From positions 248,001 through 312,000 of the forward strand of contig CAWIOS010000012.1 of NCBI GenBank assembly GCA_963837815.1: a stretch of DNA of 64,000 bases, given 5' to 3'. This stretch comes from Fen-1273 sp963837815. GTDB lineage: Bacteria; Bacteroidota; Ignavibacteria; UBA10030; UBA6906. Position 1 is the first letter of the stretch. Every line of letters begins with the position of its first letter. Position numbers and translations under genes: made by a program. Positions 17,560 through 26,202 of this stretch are shown one piece after another. Below the pieces are notes generated by a model. That model was not told the origin of the DNA. It saw only the letters and a program-made list of their open reading frames with translations, and ran no database searches.

Positions 17560-18483
17560 TCACATCCCCCACGTGAGCCGGAGCACCGGGACGGCGACGA
17601 GACCGCCGTACGAGGGGACTGCCTGCGATCCCACCGACGCATGCAGCCCCCTGTTGTACGACCCGGCGGTAAGCGCGGCATCCACCGCGCTGACGACATG
17701 GTTGACGAACGCAATCGCCACGAACGTGCTTGCCGTCGTGTAATAGGTGTTCGCCTGCCCCCGCTGCCCCGAATAATAAAGAAGCTCCGACGAAAGCTGG
17801 TCACCGTACGTAAAGGCCTTTCCCTGAACGTCGTCCCATCCCTGGTTGAACTGGGGGTACTTCCCTATGAGCTCGTAGTATTGCTGCGTATTGTACGCCG
17901 GAAGATTGTGCGAGTAGTACATCCCCGCGTTCGTCTGGGCAATATCGGATTCCATTTTGTTCAGTACCGCCCAGTTGACCTGCAGCCAGGGCTTTGCCCC
18001 CTGCGTCCCGGGTATGAAGAGGCCGGGATAGCTTGCCGCCCCCCCCGGCGCATAGTTGTTCAGCGCGTACGTGGCGTAGTCCACGACGCTCCAGTGCGCG
18101 TTCGCATAGTTCTGGAAGAAATCCGTCTGCCGGTCCCCCTTCAGGTCATACTTGTAGGCAAAGATCCAGAGAGCAGCCTCCACGGCAAGGAATGCGGCGG
18201 TCTTCAGATAGCTCCCGGAGTAGAATTCACCGGCGCCCGGGAGCGCGAGAGAGAGCCCGGCGGCAAGCCAGGGGGATTTCCGCTGATCCTGCAGCGCGTC
18301 CGGCGTCCCTTCCTGAAAAAGTGCCGGGAATTCGTGAAGGGCGGTAAAATCGATCCGCGCATTCCCGCTCAGGACAACAGGCGGGGCGCCGTCACGAAGG
18401 ACGACGCTCGGCGGATGATCGCCCGCAGCCGCCGCACTGCACGCGACAAATGCCATTGCAAGGAATGACGCCGACACGTTCAT
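17560..18483 (-). CDS. Exported DUF5683-like membrane protein
   Basis: A 307-residue protein with an N-terminal signal (MNVSASFLAMAFVACSAAAA). A segment SPWLAAGLSLALPGAGEFYSGSYLKTAAFLAVEAALW (residues about 70-106) matches the DUF5683-type motif of Bacteroidota envelope proteins, with a small-residue helix-turn-helix in the membrane. The C-terminal half is Tyr/Asn/Gln-rich with a final hydrophobic segment (AIAFVNHVVSAVDAAL). It lies 13 bp after the metallopeptidase-barrel gene and is probably last in the porU operon. Its function is unknown. Confidence 0.8.
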   Translation of the reverse strand: MNVSASFLAMAFVACSAAAAGDHPPSVVLRDGAPPVVLSGNARIDFTALHEFPALFQEGTPDALQDQRKSPWLAAGLSLALPGAGEFYSGSYLKTAAFLAVEAALWIFAYKYDLKGDRQTDFFQNYANAHWSVVDYATYALNNYAPGGAASYPGLFIPGTQGAKPWLQVNWAVLNKMESDIAQTNAGMYYSHNLPAYNTQQYYELIGKYPQFNQGWDDVQGKAFTYGDQLSSELLYYSGQRGQANTYYTTASTFVAIAFVNHVVSAVDAALTAGSYNRGLHASVGSQAVPSYGGLVAVPVLRLTWGM

Positions 18484-18496
18484 TGTCCGTACCCCT

Positions 18497-21400
18497 TCAG
18501 TTGATATCGAATCCGAACAGCACGCCGAAGTAGAACCGCCATTCCTTTCCGTACGTCACGTATTCGTTGCTGCTCGCCACGAACCGTTCGAACCTGTTGA
18601 ACCCGTACGCCGCGTCGAAGAAGAAGCAGGTCGGATACGAATAGAACGAATACGACTCGAGTCTCAGCTCCGCCCCGGCGTCCCCTTTCCAGCCGCCCGG
18701 AACGGTGTTATTCTCCCCCCAGGCATTCCCGATGTCGCTGAAGAAAGAGGCGTACAGCTTGTCGAAATAGATCTGCAGGACCCTGAAATCCAGATTGTTG
18801 GAGAGGGGAAAACGGTACGAGAGTCCCCCCGCCGCAATGTCGTTTCCTCCGATCGAGTAGAAGGGGTATCCTTTCATCCCCACGAGCCCGCTCGCGTAGA
18901 AATCAAAGAACTCGTTCACGGGGGGCCCGATAATCGTCCCGCCGTGAAACGAGACATTGAGCGAGTTATCCTTGAAGAGGAACGGGATGTGCTCCTCCCA
19001 CGTGAGCTCCATCCGGGTGAAATTCACCTGCTCGTACACGGGGAGAAGAAGCCCGGACGAGCTCACCGCGTAGCTCCCGTCAGGATTGAACTTGTTCAGC
19101 TCCCTCCCGATCCGGAACATGATTTTGCGTCCCGCAGGGTTGATTTCCTCCGTCCGCGACGGCACGATGGCGTCGAGCCTGAACGTCAGATTGAACGTGT
19201 TCGCAATGAGGTAAAGATCGGAGGATCCCGAAACGACGCTCGCGGTGTACGGATTGATGAAATCTTCGAGGTTTGACGTGTACCGGCTGAGGGCGTACCG
19301 GAACTCCAGGTTGCTGAACTGGGTGAGGAACGGCTGGCTGAGCGCAAAATCGAATTCAAGGAGATCGTAGGTCACGTTCACGGGGATGAGCTGGTCGGGA
19401 AGCGAGATGTAGTTTCCCGATTTCCGGGTGACGTTGTACAGCTCCAGTGACGCCGTGGGTTCGAGACCGACATCGTACAGGAGCGGGATCCTCGACCGGT
19501 AGGAGAACTGGAGGAACAGGTCCCGTTCGAGCTGGCGGTTGATCGCAGCCCCGGCGAAGAACCCGATCCTCTCCAGGACGTCGTTCGAAAAGAGATACAG
19601 CCCGGGCTTGATGACATCGAGAGCTCCGTTCTTCGGGTTGTAGTTGTCGACCCGGAGGAACGGCACGTATGTCACGCTCGTGAATATGTTCCTGTACGGC
19701 TTCGCATCAGGTGGAGTAATGTGCGTGTCGTCGTACGACCTGAGAGCATTCCAGTCAAATTGCGGAGAGTCCGGCGAGGCCGGTGGTGAGGGAAGTCCCG
19801 GCGGAGAGCCGAACGACCCGCCGGCGGGCGCGTAGTGAAATTCTCCGTCCGCGAGAACTCCGGGGTTGACGAACCTGTAGATCTTGTAGCCGGCGGAGGT
19901 GTATGCAGAGTAGATGATGTCCCCCGACGCGTTCACGGTCGGACAGAACGCCCCCCCCAGCACGTTCGTCACCTGAGCGATGGAACCCGTGGCGACATCG
20001 TACGAGTAGAGATTGAAGATCCCCGTACGGTCGGAGGCGAATACGATCCGCGAGCCGTCCGGCGTGAAGACGCCGGTCCTGGAATCGTTGGCCCCCTGTA
20101 TGATGAACCTGAGTCCCGAACCGTCCGGCCGTACCTCGGCGATCTTCCGGCCGTCCTTTATCGAGAAATCGAATATCAGGCGATCACCCGACGGACTCCA
20201 TTTCGGGTTATAGACCTGTTCCCCCTGATCGTAACGAGTAATGAGCCGCTCGCCGCTCCCGTCCGCGGCGGCGAGCGCTACGTTCGTCGACCCGTCCGCG
20301 TTCACGACGTACGCGATCGTCTTCCCGTCCGGGGAAACCGACGGCTGCATCGCGCGCCTTCCGTGCGTGATGCGGGTCTCCTTCTCCGTTGCAAAGTCGT
20401 ACCTGTAAATGTCAAACTGCAGGTACCAGTGCGGGTTGTCCCTGGTGCTCTTCGCGTAGTAGATGCTCCCCCCGTCCGGAGACCACGCCGGCGAGGTGCG
20501 CACGCCGGGGCGGAGGAGGGCCTCCTTGCCAGTCCCGATATCGTAGACGTAGAGGGAGGAGAGGCCGAAATAGTCTCCCCCCTTTGCGCTGACATACGCG
20601 AATTTCTTTCCGTCCGGCGAATATGCGGGATACAGATTCGCGAATCCCGTCATCGCGTCGAACCGGCTGAGTTCGCCGGATCCCGCTCCGGGAAGGACGC
20701 GGAGCTCGTCGCGGGCGATCATCGACTCCGTTTTCTGGAGCTCGCCGGGATTGACGACCGCGCCCGTCGAGTCAAACTGCACCGGCTCCCCCTCGACGAT
20801 ATGCGTCTTGACGCGCGCGACCCGTTCTTCATAGTCCTTCCGGACCGAGGCTTTCCAATCGGCGTATACCTCGCCCCCCGGCTTGCCGACCGCTCTCCGG
20901 ATGGCGCCGTCAATCGTCACCTCCGTCAGCGTGGCGAGGTTCCGCGAAATCTCCGCGAGCGCGTTCTCGCCGTACGTCCGCGCAATGTAGGTGACGAATG
21001 CGAACCCCGCGTTGTAGGACGATTCGTTCCCGAGGCTTGTCTTGCCGAACACTCCCATTTCGTCCCAGGTAAGCATGTTCCCGTCAAGCGCATACGAGCG
21101 GAGTATCATGTCCCGGTGCGAATCCCAGAAATCATACCTGAGGTCGGTCCGGTTATACTGCGCGACTCCTTCGGCGAACCAGGCCGGGACCACGAAACCG
21201 GAGAGAGGATACGACACGATGACGTTCGGGTAGCCGTACAGTACGTCGGGTCGACGCTCGGATTCATATCCAAGCCACTGAAAATAAAAGGCCGGGAGGC
21301 GCCTCCCGAATTTCATGGACGTCTGGATCTGCACGATGTGCGTGAACTCGTGCGTGACGACGTTCCGGAGCCAGTTGTGTGTCCCCCGGAACTCGAAATC

Positions 21401-21760
21401 CATGCTGGGAGCATACAGTTCGATCTTGTTGTCAAAGAAATACGCCGCACCGTTGGAGATGTCGTCGTAGTCCCGTATGACAAAGCTGACTTTCTGTGTC
21501 GGCTCATGGTGATACAGGGAGGTGACGGGCCCGTAGATGTCTTCCGCGATCTTCGCCACCGTCGCCCCGGTCCGCTCGGCACCCTGGTGGTAGTGGACAA
21601 AGAAATGGGGCGTTTCAATCGTCTTCCACACGAGCTCCGGATGGTTGAAATCATCCTGTGAAACGCCGCGGGATGCGATGAGGGAAAGGAGAGCGATGAC
21701 CAGAACCGGCCGGCCGGAAAGGTTCCGCATCGGGAAGAGAATTTTCCGGATCAGGCGCAC
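18497..21760 (-). CDS. Gluzincin-like metallopeptidase / beta-propeller / outer-membrane barrel fusion
   Basis: A 1087-residue exported protein with three parts. Residues about 40-300 look like a zinc metallopeptidase: HEFTH at 137-141 and a third ligand Glu197 in WFAEGVAQY give gluzincin (peptidase MA) spacing. Residues about 350-680 contain TolB/PD40-type blades (YSPDGKKFAYVS, WSPDGGSIYYA, VSPDGKTIAYV, WSPSGDRLIFD). Residues about 720-1087 form a beta-barrel with MKGYPFYSIGGNDIAAGG, resembling BamA-type surface antigens. The frame starts at a GTG sharing one base with the preceding stop; an ATG at 21730 gives a more usual signal peptide. It lies between the M6-like cargo and the DUF5683-like gene. 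Confidence 0.85.
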   Translation of the reverse strand: MRLIRKILFPMRNLSGRPVLVIALLSLIASRGVSQDDFNHPELVWKTIETPHFFVHYHQGAERTGATVAKIAEDIYGPVTSLYHHEPTQKVSFVIRDYDDISNGAAYFFDNKIELYAPSMDFEFRGTHNWLRNVVTHEFTHIVQIQTSMKFGRRLPAFYFQWLGYESERRPDVLYGYPNVIVSYPLSGFVVPAWFAEGVAQYNRTDLRYDFWDSHRDMILRSYALDGNMLTWDEMGVFGKTSLGNESSYNAGFAFVTYIARTYGENALAEISRNLATLTEVTIDGAIRRAVGKPGGEVYADWKASVRKDYEERVARVKTHIVEGEPVQFDSTGAVVNPGELQKTESMIARDELRVLPGAGSGELSRFDAMTGFANLYPAYSPDGKKFAYVSAKGGDYFGLSSLYVYDIGTGKEALLRPGVRTSPAWSPDGGSIYYAKSTRDNPHWYLQFDIYRYDFATEKETRITHGRRAMQPSVSPDGKTIAYVVNADGSTNVALAAADGSGERLITRYDQGEQVYNPKWSPSGDRLIFDFSIKDGRKIAEVRPDGSGLRFIIQGANDSRTGVFTPDGSRIVFASDRTGIFNLYSYDVATGSIAQVTNVLGGAFCPTVNASGDIIYSAYTSAGYKIYRFVNPGVLADGEFHYAPAGGSFGSPPGLPSPPASPDSPQFDWNALRSYDDTHITPPDAKPYRNIFTSVTYVPFLRVDNYNPKNGALDVIKPGLYLFSNDVLERIGFFAGAAINRQLERDLFLQFSYRSRIPLLYDVGLEPTASLELYNVTRKSGNYISLPDQLIPVNVTYDLLEFDFALSQPFLTQFSNLEFRYALSRYTSNLEDFINPYTASVVSGSSDLYLIANTFNLTFRLDAIVPSRTEEINPAGRKIMFRIGRELNKFNPDGSYAVSSSGLLLPVYEQVNFTRMELTWEEHIPFLFKDNSLNVSFHGGTIIGPPVNEFFDFYASGLVGMKGYPFYSIGGNDIAAGGLSYRFPLSNNLDFRVLQIYFDKLYASFFSDIGNAWGENNTVPGGWKGDAGAELRLESYSFYSYPTCFFFDAAYGFNRFERFVASSNEYVTYGKEWRFYFGVLFGFDIN

Positions 21761-24700
21761 TATTTCACCACCGCGACTTTCACGATCTTCACGGCACTCG
21801 ATGCTCCGCTGCTCGCCTCGATCCGGGCAAAGTAAATGCCGCTCTGCACGCGCGACACGTCCCAGGGAATCTCGTTGTCTATCCCCCCGGTCCCCTGTCC
21901 GTTCAGCGTCGTGACGAGATCGCCGGCCATGTCGAATATCTTGATGTTCACCGAAGAATTCTGGCCGACGAAATACCTGAAATAGGTCCTCCCGCTGTAC
22001 ACCGGGTTTGGCCAGTTGTACGCGCGGTCGGGAGGAAAGAACGCGGAAGTCGGAAGGACGATCGAAAGGGGTGTGAGATCAATCCCTCCGTGACGGGAGT
22101 CCCTCCCGAACTGAGGCCAAGGATAGAGCCTCGGATCGGGCGTGCCCGCATAATGCCCCGTTATCCATGCGGACACAGACCCGTCACCGGAAGCGACGGC
22201 GAGTATGATCCTGCCCCCCACAGTCATGAGAGCAGCAGACGTTCCGTCCATCGCCGCCGTCGTGGCGGCCGGACCCGCAAGGAGCGGGAATCCGGTGACA
22301 GGACTCCCCTTGCCCGTCACGGCATATACAAGACCGGTATTCGACGGAACGATAATCTCAACCTTTCCGTCGCCGTCTGCATCCCCGACAACAGGGTTTC
22401 GCAGAAGGTCGTTGCGCGCGACACTGACCGGGAAGTTGTCGAGAAGCGTCCCGCCGACATTGTATGCAAGTATCCCCTGGCTTCCGCAGAGGATAATGTC
22501 CCTCACGCCGTCTCCGTCCACGTCCGCAAGAACGGGCCCGGAAAACCCTCCGGCGGAGACCGGAAACCCGGTCACCGGCGAAAGTGATGAGTCGACCAGA
22601 TAGAGCGAGCCCTGGTCGTTCAGGATCGCCGTGAGAATTCTTCCCCGGACGCTGTCAGGACCGAAGAGCGCTGTGGCCGAACCGGTGATGGACGAGGATC
22701 CCACCCTCTGCACAACATCTGACCCGGCGGGAGTGCCTGCGTTTGTCCGGCGCGTGAGCAGCACCGTGCCGTCCTGGTACGTGACGACGAATGCGTTCGC
22801 ACCCTTCCACCTGCTGATCCCGGTGACCCCGGGGCCGGACCCGGAAAACTGGTGAATGCTGTCTCCGGGTGTCCCGTCAAACCTGAAAAAGTACACGGTC
22901 CCGCTGGAATTCCCTATCGCTATAAGCGAATCGCTCACGACGGGGGCGGTCCAGACACCGCCCGCGACGGCGCGATTGAACAACGGCCCGGCAAGACTGT
23001 CGGTCGTCGCGGCGGTCACCGTCAGTGCGCGCATGCTCCCGCTCCCCGAGCCGTCGACATCCACGCTGATCAGGTCCGGCACCCCGTCGCCGTTGAGATC
23101 CGCGACTGCGGGCGGGACCGGGAATCCCCGGTTCTGGGCCGTTGACACGGCGACGATACCGGAAGTCCGGAAGGGCGTGACGTGCCCCGTGGAATCCGCC
23201 GGGAGAAGGTACACTTTCCCCCCCACGGGAGGAGGACTGATCGTGCCGCCCGTCGTAAACAGAGGCAGTGGGGAACCCGTCGTCCCGACGACGATCCTCT
23301 GCCCCGACGTCCCACCGAAATCGCCGATGCTTATCGCATTGCTTGCGACGAGTTCGCCCGTCTGACGGGGGAATCCCTGAACCGGAGCAATTGCATCTCC
23401 GCGGAGCACCAGCGCGGTCATCCGGGGGGCGCGCATGCTGAAGCTGTTTATCGTGACGTGGCTCAGCGCCCCGAGGTTGCTGTTGGAATTCGGGAACGTC
23501 GCTGCGGAGAACGCGTTCCTGTTGACGGAGGAGGAATTTCCGCTGAACCAGAAGTCCAGCGCTGTCCCGAATTCGCTGCCGGATCCCGGCTCCGTGATGT
23601 CGTACGTGTGCCCGATATCCTGGGAGCCGTCCGCCTCCTCAAGATTCACACCCCGCCTGCTCGAGTCCGCATTGACCCCGTTGGTTCCGATATTCGCATT
23701 GATCACCGCTTCGTCGATATGCCAGATGAGCACGCCCCCGTCGTAAAAGGTCCCGTCGGGATCGACACCCCCCGGGAGACTCCAGTCGGGAACGTCGACG
23801 TCCGTGATCGTCCCCGTGAGCGCCGATATGTCGTCGAACGTGAACCCAGCGGTGTCGCGCGCGTAATGCCGTGTACTTGTCACGCCTCCGTAACTCGATG
23901 TGATCGTCTGCCCGGTGCGGAAGGGATCCCGGTTCCTGTTCTCAACGAGAAAATACTCGGCATCGGAGATGGGGACCCTGTACACCGTGTCCGCGAGGGC
24001 GGCGGCGGGAAGGGCAAGGGAAGTCGACCCGGACGGGGCCACCACCGGCGTCAGCCACCCGAGCCAGTACCTTTCCCATGCGGAGGGCGCGGGGGGGAAT
24101 GCCCCGCTGAAGCTGAATATGGACTGGCCGTCCATGAGGCCGAATCGCCCGATGCCGGAGGCCCCGCTCTGCGTGTCAAAGAGATCAGGGAGGCCCAGGT
24201 AACTGCCGAGCGACGCGCAGAGAAGCCCGTTGATCCCGAGCGTGAGAGGAGCAGTCCCGGTGGCGGTCGGGAGCGTGCGGTTCTCGGTCTCGGGCATGAT
24301 GACCGTGTTTGTGATCGCGTGCGCACCCCCGTTCACGGGGATCCCTCCGCCGAGCAGCCCGGTGAGCGCGCCGGGGCCCAGGTAAATCGACGGTATGTCA
24401 TGCGGCGCGGGATCGTATCCGAGCGTGCTCACGAGATCAACGTCGTGACCCACACCCGCGTGGAAGAGCATGAAGCAGTCATATTGCGAGAAATCATTCA
24501 CGCGCCCGGAGGAGTCGACCTTTTTCCAGGTATCGCGCGCAAGGTTCGCCAGGCGGAGATTGGACTCGCCAGCCCCGGGGGAATAATCCGCCATGACCCC
24601 CGGGAGCGTATAGACCGATCCGAGAAGCGTCCAGCGGAGCGCCGTCCTCCCCCGTGACACCTTCCGGAAATAATTCGACGCAAAGGCAAGGTGGCCTGCG

Positions 24701-25002
24701 AAATACGCGCTGTCCCGCGGAGGAGCGTCGAGAAACAGCGCGCCGGGAGAGGTGAGATCGAACTGCCCGTTCCCCTCCTTCGCCTGATCATTGTCTTTCT
24801 GGAACTGCACCATCACCGCCAGCACGCGCACAGAGTCCGCGGCTGCGAGCGCGCGCGGGGCCCTGCGGGCATCACCCCGGGAGCCTGCAAGAGGGTGGTT
24901 GAAGTGCTGGCCGGATGCGGCGGCGGCGAATGCAAGCGTAAGAAAGAAGAGAAGCTTCGGACGCATGGAGGAGCGCAACCAAGTCAAATTGAGAGGGACC
25001 AT
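21760..25002 (-). CDS. T9SS cargo: M6-like pseudo-peptidase with FG-GAP repeats and sorting domain
   Basis: A 1080-residue secreted protein. After a signal peptide (LLFFLTLAFAAAASGQ) comes a domain resembling M6 (immune inhibitor A) peptidases: VLAVMVQFQ, the GxFxLMDG region, WHIDEAVINAN. The normal HEFGH...LGLPDL motif reads ASLGS (263-267) then YLGLPDLFD, so both zinc histidines and the catalytic glutamate are gone. FG-GAP/VCBS repeats follow (DLNGDGVPDL, DVDGDGVRDI, DADGDGKVEI). The last 90 residues form a type A sorting domain (NWPNPVYSG ... VQSGIYFARIEAS). GGAGG just before the ATG at 25002 fixes the start. It follows porV by about 50 bp. Confidence 0.88.
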   Translation of the reverse strand: MVPLNLTWLRSSMRPKLLFFLTLAFAAAASGQHFNHPLAGSRGDARRAPRALAAADSVRVLAVMVQFQKDNDQAKEGNGQFDLTSPGALFLDAPPRDSAYFAGHLAFASNYFRKVSRGRTALRWTLLGSVYTLPGVMADYSPGAGESNLRLANLARDTWKKVDSSGRVNDFSQYDCFMLFHAGVGHDVDLVSTLGYDPAPHDIPSIYLGPGALTGLLGGGIPVNGGAHAITNTVIMPETENRTLPTATGTAPLTLGINGLLCASLGSYLGLPDLFDTQSGASGIGRFGLMDGQSIFSFSGAFPPAPSAWERYWLGWLTPVVAPSGSTSLALPAAALADTVYRVPISDAEYFLVENRNRDPFRTGQTITSSYGGVTSTRHYARDTAGFTFDDISALTGTITDVDVPDWSLPGGVDPDGTFYDGGVLIWHIDEAVINANIGTNGVNADSSRRGVNLEEADGSQDIGHTYDITEPGSGSEFGTALDFWFSGNSSSVNRNAFSAATFPNSNSNLGALSHVTINSFSMRAPRMTALVLRGDAIAPVQGFPRQTGELVASNAISIGDFGGTSGQRIVVGTTGSPLPLFTTGGTISPPPVGGKVYLLPADSTGHVTPFRTSGIVAVSTAQNRGFPVPPAVADLNGDGVPDLISVDVDGSGSGSMRALTVTAATTDSLAGPLFNRAVAGGVWTAPVVSDSLIAIGNSSGTVYFFRFDGTPGDSIHQFSGSGPGVTGISRWKGANAFVVTYQDGTVLLTRRTNAGTPAGSDVVQRVGSSSITGSATALFGPDSVRGRILTAILNDQGSLYLVDSSLSPVTGFPVSAGGFSGPVLADVDGDGVRDIILCGSQGILAYNVGGTLLDNFPVSVARNDLLRNPVVGDADGDGKVEIIVPSNTGLVYAVTGKGSPVTGFPLLAGPAATTAAMDGTSAALMTVGGRIILAVASGDGSVSAWITGHYAGTPDPRLYPWPQFGRDSRHGGIDLTPLSIVLPTSAFFPPDRAYNWPNPVYSGRTYFRYFVGQNSSVNIKIFDMAGDLVTTLNGQGTGGIDNEIPWDVSRVQSGIYFARIEASSGASSAVKIVKVAVVK

Positions 25003-25049
25003 CTCCCCCTCCGGCCGCGCACGTGAACGTGCACGGCCGGAGGGAGCCG

Positions 25050-26168
25050 TTAATTACCGCCCCATGCGATCAGGAGCGAAAACCGGATCGTGTCCGACAG
25101 CGGCTCATCCTGGGACGCAGAAATGTAGCTGAAGTCAAACCCGTAGATATCGTAGCGGATGCCGGCGCCGAACGTGAGGAACTTCCTGGCACCGTAGTCC
25201 GGGTTCTCATAGAAGTAGCCGACACGGAGGGCGAGAAGACGGGGCGCGCCGTACCAGTATTCCACGCCTCCGCACACGTCGACCTGCTTGAGCCCGCCGT
25301 CACCCCACGCGGTATAGAGCGACTTCGGGAGCGCATCCGACGTCCCGTCGGCGTACCGGCGGACAAGAAGACGCGTAAAGTCGAGGGATGCAGTCATGCT
25401 GTTGAAGTCGTCGCTGAAGATCTTGTACCCGAACCCGAGCCGGAGATCGGTCGGCAGGGGATCGGCCTGTGCGGCGTCGATATATGTGACCTTGGGTCCA
25501 AGGTTCGTCAGGTCCAACCCCATCGTAAACTTCTTCCCCAGATCGCCGAGGAGAGGGATTTCGAACTTGTCGGGCTTGTACATGAACGCCAGGTCGACCG
25601 CAACCGTCGATGCGATCCCGTTCCCCTTTTCGGATTCGGCGCCGATCGGCGAGAGGGCGCTGTGGATAAACCGGAGGTTGAGCCCGATGCCGAGGTCGTC
25701 GTATGCCTTTGTCGCGTACCCCACCGTGACCGCGTATTCATACGACTTGAACGTGCCTATCGGGGTCGGACCCGAGGAATTCGTCAGCGTGAACTCTCCA
25801 AGGTTCAGGTACGTGACGGCGGCGCCGAGCGTCCCCCCGATCCCGTCGAGATGCATCCTGAAGTTCAGGTAATCATAGAAGAGGTCGGGAAGCTGGAATT
25901 GCGGAAGCCAGTTCGCGTGCGTGATGCTGACTTCCTGTCCGTCCATGAACGCAAGCGCTCCCGGGTTCCAGTATATCGCCGACGCGTCGTCGACCGTCCC
26001 TGTCCCCGCCTCGCCGATCCCCGAGGCCCGCGAGGTCGGAGCGATTTCCAGAAACGGAACCGCAGAGGCCCCGGGCTGAGCGGCCGCGCGCCTGGGCGTC
26101 ACGGTTGCGAAGGCCGCCATGATCGCCAGAAGCAGAACGACGCGTGTGTATCGTTTGTTTGTCACCAT
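25050..26168 (-). CDS. porV: T9SS outer-membrane shuttle PorV (LptO)
   Basis: PorV is a FadL-like outer-membrane barrel that binds cargo sorting domains at SprA and hands them to the PorU sortase. The 372-residue protein has a signal peptide (VVLLLAIMAAFATVTPRRAAAQ) and the family signature FLEIAPTSRASGIGEAGTGTVDDASAIYWNPGAL just after it. Repeated amphipathic strands follow to a C-terminus ending in a barrel strand (IRFSLLIAWGGN). The ATG at 26168 is preceded by GGGAGG. It lies 34 bp after porU, the same order as in known T9SS loci. Confidence 0.95.
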   Translation of the reverse strand: MVTNKRYTRVVLLLAIMAAFATVTPRRAAAQPGASAVPFLEIAPTSRASGIGEAGTGTVDDASAIYWNPGALAFMDGQEVSITHANWLPQFQLPDLFYDYLNFRMHLDGIGGTLGAAVTYLNLGEFTLTNSSGPTPIGTFKSYEYAVTVGYATKAYDDLGIGLNLRFIHSALSPIGAESEKGNGIASTVAVDLAFMYKPDKFEIPLLGDLGKKFTMGLDLTNLGPKVTYIDAAQADPLPTDLRLGFGYKIFSDDFNSMTASLDFTRLLVRRYADGTSDALPKSLYTAWGDGGLKQVDVCGGVEYWYGAPRLLALRVGYFYENPDYGARKFLTFGAGIRYDIYGFDFSYISASQDEPLSDTIRFSLLIAWGGN

Positions 26169-26202
26169 GGTGGTCAACCTCCCTCGATTGTAGTTGAGTC
26201 GC

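Noticed and set aside
19835..21661. Plus-strand open frame of 608 codons
   Set aside because: Antisense to the metallopeptidase-barrel gene; composition typical of a mirrored frame and no recognisable motif.
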